From: Erysipelotrichaceae bacterium
Lineage (GTDB): Bacteria; Bacillota_I; Bacilli_A; Erysipelotrichales; Erysipelotrichaceae
Direction of reading: 5' to 3'
DNA length: 64,000 bases
NCBI GenBank assembly: GCA_024684175.1
Contig: JAIKXJ010000063.1
Location: 186,001-250,000 of the forward strand
A program made the position numbers and the translations under genes. How positions within the stretch are numbered: position 1 is the first letter of the stretch; the number at the start of each line of letters is the position of its first letter. This document shows, piece by piece, positions 50,765 to 59,650 of this stretch. The notes beneath the pieces are model-generated. The model was not told where the DNA came from and ran no database searches. It worked only from the letters and a program-made list of their open reading frames with translations.

Positions 50765-52272
50765 TGTTTCTTATCGTTTTCGATCAGCGGATGATGGCAG
50801 GCAACGAAGTGATCCTTGCCGATCTCACGCCATTCAGGAACGACCTGTTTGCAGATCTCCGTGCAATACTGGCATCGGGTGTGGAACTTACAGCCGGCCG
50901 GCGGATTGACAGGCGACGGGATATCACCTTCCAAAATATGCAGTTCCTTCTGGCCGTCAGGATCCGTTGTCGGGATCGCATTGATCAGCGCCAGCGTATA
51001 AGGATGGACCGGATTTTTGAAGATCTCTTCCGACTGCGCCAGTTCGACCATGTTGCCCAGATACATGACGCCGATACGGTCGGAAATATATTTGACGACC
51101 GATAAGTCATGCGTGATGAACAAATATGTCAGATCCTGCTTTTCACGCAGATCCTGCAGCAGGTTGATGATCTGTGACTGAATGGAAACATCCAATGCCG
51201 AGACCGCTTCGTCGCAGACGACGAATTTCGGATTCACAGCGAGCGCTCTGGCGATGGAGATACGCTGTCTCTGACCGCCGGAGAACTGGTGAGGGAAACG
51301 ATGCAGGAAGTAAGCCTGCAAGCCGCAGTCATCCATGACCTTCAGGATATACTCCTGCATACGCGGAGAGTTCTTTCCGAAGATATTGTGTGCCATCAGA
51401 CCTTCGGCAATGATCTGGCCGATGGTCAGTCTCGGGTTGAGTGAAGAATACGGATCCTGGAAGACGATCTGCAGATCTCTCCTCAGAAGACGCATTTCAC
51501 TGTAATTCAGTCTTGCCAGGTCGATACCGTCGTCGAGCATCTCATCATACTTCTTGAATTCTTCGTTCTCGAGGTATGGTCTTCTGAGCTCTTCGATCTC
51601 TTCCTTGATCTTCGAGAGCTGAACATTATAAGAATCGATCTCTTTGTTCAGATTCTCGATCGACTTGTCAACGGAATCCGTCTTCTTTTCGTCCGCCAGC
51701 AAGTCATCTCTTTTTGCGTTGAGTTCCGCAAGCTTTTCAACAGCCTCACGTCTCTTCAAAGCGACTGCATAATCCTTCTCATAGACCGGAGCGATCTTGG
51801 AAAAATCATCCAGGATATAAAGACCGCCGATCAGGTTGCAGATATCGAGCAGATCATCGTTCGCTTTTTTCTTGGCTGCGTCGAGTGCCGCGTGTTTGGC
51901 ATACTGCTGCTCAATCGGCAGGGAATCGTATTCGCTCTGCAGTTTTTCGTATTCGGCAAGTGCTTTTTTCTGTTCCTGTTTCAGTCTGGAAAGTTTTTTG
52001 ATCGTATCGATATAGTATTTTGGAGCGATATCATCCAAAGTCTTTCCATAATACATCGTACGGCCGTCGGTCTGTTTGTACAGCTGCAGCAGAGTCCTGC
52101 CGAACGTCGATTTGCCGCAGCCCGATTCACCGACCAGACCGAAGACTTCGCCTTCGTAGATGTCCAGATCGATACCGTCATTCGCTTTAACATAAAGACC
52201 CTTTTTCTTCAAAGGGAAGTATTGCTTCAGATTGCGGATACGGAGTAATACCTTCTTATTTGTTTGTGACAT
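50761..52272 (-). CDS. oppF: Oligopeptide ABC ATPase OppF with coiled-coil insert
   Basis: 503 residues, versus about 310-330 for usual OppF. Walker A GESGCGKST at 48-56, Q-loop FQDPYSSLNP at 271-280, signature FSGGQRQRISIARAL, Walker B FVVCDEAVSALDVS and the C-terminal zinc-like CKFHTRCQYC motif. Residues about 81-255 are an insert rich in Lys/Glu/Leu with heptads (KKLSRLKQEQKKALAEYEKL; KSIENLNKEIDSYNVQLSKI) predicted to form a coiled coil, placed between the Walker A lobe and the Q-loop. ATP motifs are intact, so it should be functional. Overlaps oppD by 17 bases. Confidence 0.93.
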   Translation of the reverse strand: MSQTNKKVLLRIRNLKQYFPLKKKGLYVKANDGIDLDIYEGEVFGLVGESGCGKSTFGRTLLQLYKQTDGRTMYYGKTLDDIAPKYYIDTIKKLSRLKQEQKKALAEYEKLQSEYDSLPIEQQYAKHAALDAAKKKANDDLLDICNLIGGLYILDDFSKIAPVYEKDYAVALKRREAVEKLAELNAKRDDLLADEKKTDSVDKSIENLNKEIDSYNVQLSKIKEEIEELRRPYLENEEFKKYDEMLDDGIDLARLNYSEMRLLRRDLQIVFQDPYSSLNPRLTIGQIIAEGLMAHNIFGKNSPRMQEYILKVMDDCGLQAYFLHRFPHQFSGGQRQRISIARALAVNPKFVVCDEAVSALDVSIQSQIINLLQDLREKQDLTYLFITHDLSVVKYISDRIGVMYLGNMVELAQSEEIFKNPVHPYTLALINAIPTTDPDGQKELHILEGDIPSPVNPPAGCKFHTRCQYCTEICKQVVPEWREIGKDHFVACHHPLIENDKKQ

Positions 52273-53251
52273 GACGGTCCTCCTTCCTCGGATAGAAGCA
52301 ACGGATCTGTTGTTCTTCGTTCACCTGAACAAGATCCGGTTCTTCTTCCAGGCAGCGTTGCGTGCAATACTTGCACCGAGGTGCGAATTTGCAGCCTTTC
52401 GGCAGATCCAAAGGATGCGGAACGGCGCCTGGGATCGATTCCAGTCTTGTATTGGCATCCGTATCCAGACGCGGAATGGAATTGAACAGTCCTTCCGTGT
52501 ATGGATGCATATATTCCGGATCGGAGAAGATCGTCCTTCGCGGAGACATCTCAACGATCTGGCCGCAGTACATGACCGCGACATCGTCCGCCATCTGGTT
52601 GATGACGCCTAAGTCGTGCGTGATGAATAAGATCGAAGTTCCGAGCTCCCTCTTGAGTTCGTTCATCAGATAAAGGATCTGCGCCTGGATCGTGACATCA
52701 AGCGCGGTCGTCGGCTCATCGGCGATCAGCAGTTTCGGTTTGCAAGCCAAAGCCATGGCGATCATGACACGCTGGCGCATACCGCCGGAAAGCTGATGCG
52801 GATACTGTTTCGCAACGACTTCCGGATTCGGGATCTTGACATCGGAAAGGATCTCGACGACTTTTGCCAAAGCTTCTTTTTCGCTCATGCCCTGGTGCAG
52901 CATATAGGTCTCGGCGATCTGCTTTTCGATCGAAAAGACCGGATTCAAAGAAGTCATCGGTTCCTGGAAAATGACGGAGATCTCGTTGCCGCGGATCTTA
53001 TACATGTCACTCAGGGACATGTTGATCAAATCCTGTCCGTCAAACGTGACCTCACCGGAATCGATATAGCCGTTGGAATCCAACAGCTTGATGATGCTCA
53101 TTGCAGAAACGGACTTGCCCGAACCGGATTCACCGACCAGACCTAAAGTCTTTCCTGCGTCTACGGAATACGAAACGTCATTGACTGCTTTGACGATGCC
53201 TCTTTTTGTCGTAAAGAAGGTATGCAAATGTTTTACTTCTAATAGTGCCAT
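52256..53251 (-). CDS. oppD: Oligopeptide ABC ATPase OppD
   Basis: 331 residues, normal length. Walker [16 protein letters not shown]-loop [12 protein letters not shown], signature [15 protein letters not shown], Walker [14 protein letters not shown] and the C-terminal Cys cluster ([13 protein letters not shown]). No insert, in contrast to OppF. ATG follows AGGAGAG, eight bases after oppC. Confidence 0.96.
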   Translation of the reverse strand: MALLEVKHLHTFFTTKRGIVKAVNDVSYSVDAGKTLGLVGESGSGKSVSAMSIIKLLDSNGYIDSGEVTFDGQDLINMSLSDMYKIRGNEISVIFQEPMTSLNPVFSIEKQIAETYMLHQGMSEKEALAKVVEILSDVKIPNPEVVAKQYPHQLSGGMRQRVMIAMALACKPKLLIADEPTTALDVTIQAQILYLMNELKRELGTSILFITHDLGVINQMADDVAVMYCGQIVEMSPRRTIFSDPEYMHPYTEGLFNSIPRLDTDANTRLESIPGAVPHPLDLPKGCKFAPRCKYCTQRCLEEEPDLVQVNEEQQIRCFYPRKEDRHVTNK

Positions 53252-53259
53252 ATTCTCTC

Positions 53260-55083
53260 CTACCTTCCTAACGATTTCGGGTCGACGGCATCTCGTACGG
53301 CGTCACCGACCAGGTTGATGCAGATCGTACAGATACCGAAAATAAATGATACGAATACCCATTGCCACCAGTACTGCTGGATGACGATGGAGTTGTTAGC
53401 GCCATTGAGCATATTGCCCCAAGTCGGCGTCGGAGGTGAAATACCAAAGCCCAGGTAACTCAGGGAAGACTCCGTAAGCATACAAGTCGCAAAGCCGAGT
53501 GTCGCTTCGACCAACAGGATGGATAAGACGTTCGGAAGGATGTGCTTGAAGATGATGCTTCCCTCTTTGACGCCCATCGCCTGCGCCGCCAATACGAATT
53601 CTTTTTCTCTTTCCGCGAGGATCTGTGCTCTGACCAGACGGCAGATACCGGTCCACGAAAGCAAGCCTAAGACGACCATGATCAGGTACATCCTCAGCTG
53701 TACATCGATCGTAGAACCGATGATCGCCGACAGCAGCAGTGCAAACGGAAGGAACGGCAGAGAACCGATGACTTCCGCAACTCTCATGATGAGCAAGTCG
53801 ACGGTGCCGCCGAAATATCCTGCCAGACCGCCGGCGATGATACCGATGAGTAAGGCGATGACTTCGGCGATGAAACCGACGGTCATCGTGGTCTTACCGC
53901 CGTGGACGAGCCTTGTCAGAATGTCTCTTCCTAAATTATCGGTACCTAATGTATATCCTTTCAGACCCCAAGTCAGGATCTTTCCTTCCTTGGTGACTGC
54001 ATAATTCTGAAAATAACCGGAGAAGATCGTATCGATCTGTGCGTTGTTGACGGCATCCGGGACTTTGGTCTCGCCGTGCGAATTGTTGCCCCAGGAAACG
54101 ACGTCGCCGTTCTCCAGAAGAGCCGAATAATGCCATCTGCCGCCGTAGATCTCGACCGGCTTGGAACTGAGTTCCGGAGCGTTGTTTTCGCCATGCGTTC
54201 CGTTGCCCCAGAAGATCAGAGTGCCGTCATCTTTTAAGCCGCACATCGTATCGGAAGATGCGGCGATATCGACGACATGAGATTTCAGCGTCGAAGGAAC
54301 ATTGGAGAACGCATTGTTCTTGACGCCGCCGTAAACGACAGAGCCGTTATCCAGCAGCAGACAGTAATAGGAATTGGTGATAGCGATCTTTTTGATATGT
54401 CCCTGATATTCACTATGGACAGAGAGGTCCGACATGTTTTCATTTCCCCAAAGATACGCTTCGCCATCCGCCGTGACTGCACCGGAGATCTGATAACCGG
54501 TCTCCAGCTGAACGATCTCTTTCGTGCCTCTGGTCCGGGAAGGAACCAGTTCGCTCGGGACATTGTCCTGTCCTAAACGGGTGTTGCCCCAGACATAGAC
54601 GTTGTTGTCTTCGTCGACTGCCGTGATATGGTCATAGCCGCAGGAAAGCATGACGATCTTTGCGCGCTGCACTTCCATCGGCACATTGGCAACATCGATG
54701 ACTTTGGTGATCTTGGTGTGACCCCAGGTATAAACTTTTCCGTCAGTATCGACACCGGCACCGAAAGTCGGGCCGTTGGAGATATCCGCAACATGGCCTT
54801 CAAGTTCCTTCGGGAACGCCATCATCGACAAGCCCGGAGGCGTGTTGGTCTGCGTATTGTCGGATTCACCGAGATTGATCGGTACGAACAGCGGAATGAT
54901 CGAAACGATCATAAGGATCACAAAGAAGCCGATCAGACCGGTCATACCCAAACGGTTATGTAAAAAGTTGTCGAGCATCATTTTGGAAGGAGACTGGATC
55001 TGTTCTTCTAAAAGGATATCAACTTCTTCATTTCGATTGCCAAACAGTTTTTGGATCAAAGAAGGTTTTTTTCTTTCAGACAT
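53260..55083 (-). CDS. oppC: Oligopeptide permease OppC with RCC1-like propeller insert
   Basis: 607 residues, about twice normal. I prefer the second Met (MSERKKPS), seven bases after GGAG. TM1 is at about 48-68. From about 95 to 378 there are seven RCC1-type repeats, each with a V-x-x-WG-like strand: VYTWG, VYVWG, AYLWG, VVYGG, LIFWG, VVSWG and ILTWG, spaced 39-47 residues. The canonical OppC sequence then resumes at LGTDNLGRDILTRLVHGG, followed by five helices and the EAA loop. The insert lies in the first extracytoplasmic loop, so a seven-bladed propeller should face OppA. Confidence 0.93.
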   Translation of the reverse strand: MSERKKPSLIQKLFGNRNEEVDILLEEQIQSPSKMMLDNFLHNRLGMTGLIGFFVILMIVSIIPLFVPINLGESDNTQTNTPPGLSMMAFPKELEGHVADISNGPTFGAGVDTDGKVYTWGHTKITKVIDVANVPMEVQRAKIVMLSCGYDHITAVDEDNNVYVWGNTRLGQDNVPSELVPSRTRGTKEIVQLETGYQISGAVTADGEAYLWGNENMSDLSVHSEYQGHIKKIAITNSYYCLLLDNGSVVYGGVKNNAFSNVPSTLKSHVVDIAASSDTMCGLKDDGTLIFWGNGTHGENNAPELSSKPVEIYGGRWHYSALLENGDVVSWGNNSHGETKVPDAVNNAQIDTIFSGYFQNYAVTKEGKILTWGLKGYTLGTDNLGRDILTRLVHGGKTTMTVGFIAEVIALLIGIIAGGLAGYFGGTVDLLIMRVAEVIGSLPFLPFALLLSAIIGSTIDVQLRMYLIMVVLGLLSWTGICRLVRAQILAEREKEFVLAAQAMGVKEGSIIFKHILPNVLSILLVEATLGFATCMLTESSLSYLGFGISPPTPTWGNMLNGANNSIVIQQYWWQWVFVSFIFGICTICINLVGDAVRDAVDPKSLGR

Positions 55084-55097
55084 CTTCATTCTCCTTT

Positions 55098-56114
55098 CTA
55101 CTTATCGATCCTGACACGCGGATCAACGAAACCGTAACTGAGGTCAGTGATCAAAGCACCGACAAGAGATACGACGGTATAGAACATCTGCATCGCCAAA
55201 GCCAGATCGTAGTCGTGGTTGTTCAATGCTTTGATATATAAGGAACCCATACCGTTAAGACCGAAAGTATTTTCAATGATCAGGGAACCGGAGAAGATTC
55301 CTAAGAACCAACCGATGACGATGCCGATGATCGGCAGCAGCGCATTTCTCCAGGCATGGGAATAAATGACTGTCTTTTCGTGAACACCTTTCGCTCTGGC
55401 GGTCTTGATATGATCCATCGACAAAGCATCGATCATTGCGGCTCTGACATATCTGGTCATGCCGCCTAACGATCCGAAGGTCATGACCATCAGAGGGAGG
55501 CACAGATAATACAATTTATCGATATAATACTTCAGACCTGTATAAGTCGCACCCGGCGTACCGATACCGGAGACCGGGAACCATCTGAGAATAACGGCAA
55601 AAACATAGATGAAAAGGAGCGCAATGATATAAGTTGGGATCGAATAGCCGACGATCGTCAGGACCTGTGTAAAGTTATCAAACTTCCCTCCTTTATGCAC
55701 CGCACAATAGATACCTAACGGTATTGTTATGCCTAATGCAAGTATCGTGGCAAAGATATTGATGAAGATCGTATTTACCGCCGGATCTTTGACGACAGTG
55801 ACGATATCTTTTTTGAAATACCTGGAATAACCGAAATAACCTTCCAGGATACCGTTCAGATTGCCTTTTCTGTCTTTCGCAAGTCCCATCCATCTGGCAT
55901 AGCGGATGACGATCGGATCATCGAGACCCATCTCCTCACGAAGAGCCTGATATCTGGCTTCATATTCTGCCGGTTTCAAAGATGTCTTGATGCCTTCCAG
56001 TTCCAATCTTGCAGGATCCTGCGGAATGAGATTATAAAGACAATACATCAAAAAAGAGACCGTAAAGAATACGACCACCATGTATCCTAATCTTTTTAAA
56101 ATATATTTTGTCAT
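55098..56114 (-). CDS. oppB: Oligopeptide permease OppB
   Basis: 338 residues, six helices; YILKRLGYMVVVFFTVSFLM at the start, LNNHDYDLALAMQMFYTV and FVDPRVRI at the end are the OppB/DppB pattern. Loop 1 is moderately long (about 90 residues) but has no propeller. Follows oppA after a hairpin; AAGGGGC precedes ATG. Confidence 0.95.
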   Translation of the reverse strand: MTKYILKRLGYMVVVFFTVSFLMYCLYNLIPQDPARLELEGIKTSLKPAEYEARYQALREEMGLDDPIVIRYARWMGLAKDRKGNLNGILEGYFGYSRYFKKDIVTVVKDPAVNTIFINIFATILALGITIPLGIYCAVHKGGKFDNFTQVLTIVGYSIPTYIIALLFIYVFAVILRWFPVSGIGTPGATYTGLKYYIDKLYYLCLPLMVMTFGSLGGMTRYVRAAMIDALSMDHIKTARAKGVHEKTVIYSHAWRNALLPIIGIVIGWFLGIFSGSLIIENTFGLNGMGSLYIKALNNHDYDLALAMQMFYTVVSLVGALITDLSYGFVDPRVRIDK

Positions 56115-56142
56115 AAACTGCCCCTTTCAACGGTATTTTTGC

Positions 56143-56224
56143 GCTGATGAATAAACATCTGCTGCAGATCGATCATTCATCAACACAAAAGAAGCAAACT
56201 AGCAGGGCTAAGCACCCTGCTAGT
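56143..56224 (-). terminator. oppA-oppB intercistronic attenuator
   Basis: 12-bp perfect stem AAACTAGCAGGG / CCCTGCTAGTTT (56194-56224) followed on the minus strand by GCTTCTTTTGTG; a second stem (about 56143-56150 with 56173-56180, TGATGAAT / ATTCATCA) lies before oppB. Expected to leave oppA mRNA in excess. Confidence 0.75.
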
Positions 56225-56250
56225 TTAAATCAGAATCTTATTACGAATGA

Positions 56251-58182
56251 TTACTCAACAGTTGCGTAAACAACAGCCTGCTGGAAGTCAAACAGAGAGT
56301 TGCACTCTAAGTTGTTGATCTTCGCATTCATTGCATCGTAATAAACATTTGAATAAAGAGGTACTGCCGGTAAATAGCTGTTCCATTCCTCGATGAATTT
56401 TACCCAAGTATCGAGGTAAGCCTTATCATCACCAGCTTCAACACCGTAGACCATATCCATAGACAGCTTGTCCAGAGTCGGGTTGTCGACTGAGAAGAAC
56501 GTGTTGTAACCCAGAGCTAAGAGTTCAGGATCAACAGTGTAGCTGTAAGACTGGTCATATAAAGCTGTGAAGTTTGTAGCCAAGTTGTACATGCCGTAAG
56601 TCTTGACACCGTACTTCGGATCAACGGTAGAATCACGGTAGTAGTAGTTCAGCAAGTCAGCAAATGACATGATGTTCTGGTTGATCTCCATGCCGGCTTC
56701 CTTAGTCTGATCACCGTTAGCAAGCATAACTGCTAAGAGTTCGGAGACAGAGTTGCCTTCAGAAGAAGACCATTCGATGTGTAACGGCATTAAGATTCTG
56801 CCGTCAGCCAGTGTTACGTTGTAAGCGTAGTCGCCAGCCTGTTCAGGAGTGACTTCCTTGTAACGTACTGCACCGGAACCATCGACATAGTCCGTACCAT
56901 CAGCATTCAGAGTCCAGCCACCGGCCTTGAGTTCTTCAACAGCAGACTCAACAGAGTAAGTGTAAGAATTCAGAGTCGAAGCTAAAATATCCTTGGAATC
57001 CTTGTACATCCACATAGCCAATCCGTAAGGACCATCAACGACGGAGCCGAAGCCCTGGCAGAATGTGTTAGCGAATTCGTTTCTGTCTAACAGATATGCA
57101 ACAGCATGTCTGACTTCCGGGAACTGCGTCGGACCGAAGTCGCACTGGAAGAAGATAGCGCCGTAACCATTTCTTTCATAATGAACAGTCTTGAACTTGC
57201 CTGTGTCTTCCATATCAAGAGCTCTCTGAACTTCGGAACCATCTGTCAATGCAGATAAGAAGTCGATAGCACCTGTGTCGAGCTGATCCATCATCGTTTC
57301 CTGGACAGCCTTGACGATTAAGATCTTTTCAACAGAAGGTTTCTGACCTTCGAAGTTGCCCGCATAGTTCGGGTTGATCGTCAATGTAGCAGTTAAGGAA
57401 CCTAAATCCAAGCTTTCCAGCTGGTAAGGGCCTGCAGAAACTCTGCCTTCGTAGATCGTTCTGGAAGCATCGAGTTCGCTTGCGACCAGAGAACCACCAT
57501 CGAGGTAAGCGCCTTCGCCGTCATCCTTGACTGTCAGTGCTGCAGAAGCATACATCGGCAGATACAGAGGAGACAAGCTTGCATAAGAAGCATCGAAGTA
57601 ATAAGGCAGGAAGTGAGTTTCAGGATCTGTCGGGTCATCCTTATTGATCGTGATCGAATAAGTGTGATCGTCTAAGAGTCTGATACCGGAGATGTAATTG
57701 ACTTCACCGTTCTGGTATTCCAAAGCACCCTTGACAGAGTTCGGAGTGACCTTACCGCCAGCTTCTTTCAGAGCCGGAGAATAAGCGACCAATGCATAAG
57801 CAACATAGTCAGCAGCCGTGATCGGCTCGCCGTTGTTGTACTTCAGGCCGTCTTTGATACCGACTGTGAAAGTCTTCGTGCCATCTTCGTTGACAACGGA
57901 AGTAACACCTGTTGTAACGGACTGGTTCTCAACAAGTTCACCACCCTGGTTCGTCGTGATGACACCATAGTCATTGATCAGTTCTCTGACTGTAGCGTCA
58001 GAAGCGTTGTTGCCCCACCAAGCATTACCTAAGTCACCGTTAAGTTCAGTCGTTGAACCATAGATGATCTGGTTAGTAACTTCTGCGTTACCGCTTGGCT
58101 GTTCGCCGCTTTCGTTACCGCCGCCATTAGTGCAGCCGGCTAATAACAGAAGGGCGAGCAATAAAGCAAATAATTTTTTCAT
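56251..58182 (-). CDS. oppA: Oligopeptide-binding lipoprotein OppA
   Basis: 643 residues; lipobox LLAGC with C17 and a Gly-rich linker. SBP_bac_5 (peptide-binding type II) fold: FTVGIKDGLKYNNGEPITAA and YLLDRNEFANTF are recognisable. Somewhat longer than typical OppA (about 540). Peptide preference cannot be deduced. ATG follows AAGGGAGAAA. Confidence 0.93.
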   Translation of the reverse strand: MKKLFALLLALLLLAGCTNGGGNESGEQPSGNAEVTNQIIYGSTTELNGDLGNAWWGNNASDATVRELINDYGVITTNQGGELVENQSVTTGVTSVVNEDGTKTFTVGIKDGLKYNNGEPITAADYVAYALVAYSPALKEAGGKVTPNSVKGALEYQNGEVNYISGIRLLDDHTYSITINKDDPTDPETHFLPYYFDASYASLSPLYLPMYASAALTVKDDGEGAYLDGGSLVASELDASRTIYEGRVSAGPYQLESLDLGSLTATLTINPNYAGNFEGQKPSVEKILIVKAVQETMMDQLDTGAIDFLSALTDGSEVQRALDMEDTGKFKTVHYERNGYGAIFFQCDFGPTQFPEVRHAVAYLLDRNEFANTFCQGFGSVVDGPYGLAMWMYKDSKDILASTLNSYTYSVESAVEELKAGGWTLNADGTDYVDGSGAVRYKEVTPEQAGDYAYNVTLADGRILMPLHIEWSSSEGNSVSELLAVMLANGDQTKEAGMEINQNIMSFADLLNYYYRDSTVDPKYGVKTYGMYNLATNFTALYDQSYSYTVDPELLALGYNTFFSVDNPTLDKLSMDMVYGVEAGDDKAYLDTWVKFIEEWNSYLPAVPLYSNVYYDAMNAKINNLECNSLFDFQQAVVYATVE

Positions 58183-58201
58183 TTGTTTCTCCCTTCATAT
58201 A

Positions 58202-58215
58202 TGGTTTTAAAACCA
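58202..58215. promoter_or_regulatory. 14-bp perfect palindrome in the oppA leader
   Basis: TGGTTTTAAAACCA, at about +3 to +16 of the predicted transcript, between -10 and the ribosome site. Operator or short RNA hairpin. Confidence 0.5.
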
Positions 58216-58224
58216 CATACAAAT

Positions 58225-58253
58225 ATTTTACATTAGGTACAATGCCGTTTCAA
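58225..58253 (-). promoter_or_regulatory. opp operon promoter
   Basis: Minus strand TTGAAA (58253-58248), 17-base spacer, TAAAAT (58230-58225) with TG directly before the hexamer. Confidence 0.82.
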
Positions 58254-58290
58254 CAAAACAAAAGCCTTTTTTTATAAAAAATTTCACTAT

Positions 58291-58361
58291 TCTTTCATTT
58301 TTGAAAGATTTTTCTGATACTAAATCACACTTTTTTCATAAACAAACTACAGTTTATTTAT
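58291..58361 (-). terminator. Probable terminator region behind tldE
   Basis: Two AT-rich hairpins: ATAAACAAACT / AGTTTATTTAT (58338-58361, one mismatch) and TCTTTCA / TGAAAGA (58291-58308), the second followed on the minus strand by a T6 run after ten bases. Weak but the only candidates between tldE and oppA. Confidence 0.4.
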
Positions 58362-58381
58362 CGTTATTCTTTTATTTTGTA

Positions 58382-59650
58382 TTACGAGATCTTCAATCCT
58401 TCAAAGATCAAATACTTCGGGCCTTTGTAACGGGAAGTCTGTCCTTCTTCCTTGGAAAACTTCACGTTCTTCATATCTTCATAGATATTGCCGGCGATCG
58501 AGAAACCGGTCAAAGGGATATATTTCTTTCCGTCGAAGTATCTGGCAAGCCGGACTTCCCCGCCCCAGTATCCGGAATCGGATTCCAGCTGCGGCGAAGA
58601 GAAGTTCTCGATGATCAGGTGCGGTTTCTTCTTGTATTCGATACCTTCCGCCTTGATCTGTGCCACCGGCAGATTGCCGGAGATCTTTTCTTCTTTATTG
58701 TAGTAGCCGAACTGTATATCGCCGTAGGTATTCTTTACGACACCGTTGCCGATCAGTTTCACCGGGCTCAAAAGTGTGCCATGGGAATCAAACTTCCTGG
58801 ATGCGCTGCAGCCGGCGATCGAAGGCTTCATGATCAGATCGAATGACGTATCGGAGACCTTGTCGCCTTTGCCATAATGGTTGTCATGCATGAATGCGGA
58901 ACGGTAATTCAGATCGGAAGCAAAACAACGGACGATGGATTCCAGCATATCGTTCTTGACTAAAACGTTCAGATCTTCCGGAAGTTTGACATCTTTCAAT
59001 GTTTTGGCAGCCGAACGCGCCTTGGCAAGATTCAATATCTCATCGATCTCTTCAGTGATCTTCTTATAATCTTCCTTATTGGATTCAAAGAATTTATAAA
59101 GTTCAAATTCTTCTTTCTTGTTGGACCATGTCGGGATGCATTCCACTTCGATCTTGAAACTGTTCGCAACATGATCGACGCCATTGGAATTGATGAACTC
59201 TTCCTTGAATTCCGACACGAAGATCTCGGTCGAATTGATCCAGCCATTCTTATATACATCTGCCTTAAAGACAGCCTTGGCGACCTTGGAAGCGATCTTG
59301 TTGAGATCTTTCTTATCCGTATTGATATCCTTCAGATTTTCTTTCTTTCCGGCAAGCGGATAGTAAGGATTCTTTGCCGCCTTGGCTTTGGTCACGGCCT
59401 TGGACAGTTTGGAAGCCAAAGACTTCGGGTCATCGGCTGCCGTAACGACGACCGTGGAAACGCCGGTCGACTTCGAATCGGACACATAGACCTTGACCGA
59501 TACCGTCTTCACTTTGACGGCACGGTTGATCTCAAGATGATCGAGAACATAGAACAGTTCCCGGGAATCCTTATCGAGGATGCTTAATTCGTAAGCACTG
59601 ATGCTTTTGTTTGCTTTCAGACAAGTCAATATCTCAGATCTCTTCATCAT
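58382..59650 (-). CDS. tldE: TldE/PmbA-like subunit
   Basis: 422 residues of the TldD/PmbA fold without an HExxxH motif, as expected for the inactive partner. Conserved-looking C-terminal elements: FGYYNKEEKISG, SPQLESDSGYWGGEVRLARY and PLTGFSIAGNIYEDM. In TldD-TldE heterodimers this subunit completes the chamber that degrades unfolded or modified peptides. Start overlaps tldD stop (ATGA). Confidence 0.9.
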   Translation of the reverse strand: MMKRSEILTCLKANKSISAYELSILDKDSRELFYVLDHLEINRAVKVKTVSVKVYVSDSKSTGVSTVVVTAADDPKSLASKLSKAVTKAKAAKNPYYPLAGKKENLKDINTDKKDLNKIASKVAKAVFKADVYKNGWINSTEIFVSEFKEEFINSNGVDHVANSFKIEVECIPTWSNKKEEFELYKFFESNKEDYKKITEEIDEILNLAKARSAAKTLKDVKLPEDLNVLVKNDMLESIVRCFASDLNYRSAFMHDNHYGKGDKVSDTSFDLIMKPSIAGCSASRKFDSHGTLLSPVKLIGNGVVKNTYGDIQFGYYNKEEKISGNLPVAQIKAEGIEYKKKPHLIIENFSSPQLESDSGYWGGEVRLARYFDGKKYIPLTGFSIAGNIYEDMKNVKFSKEEGQTSRYKGPKYLIFEGLKIS

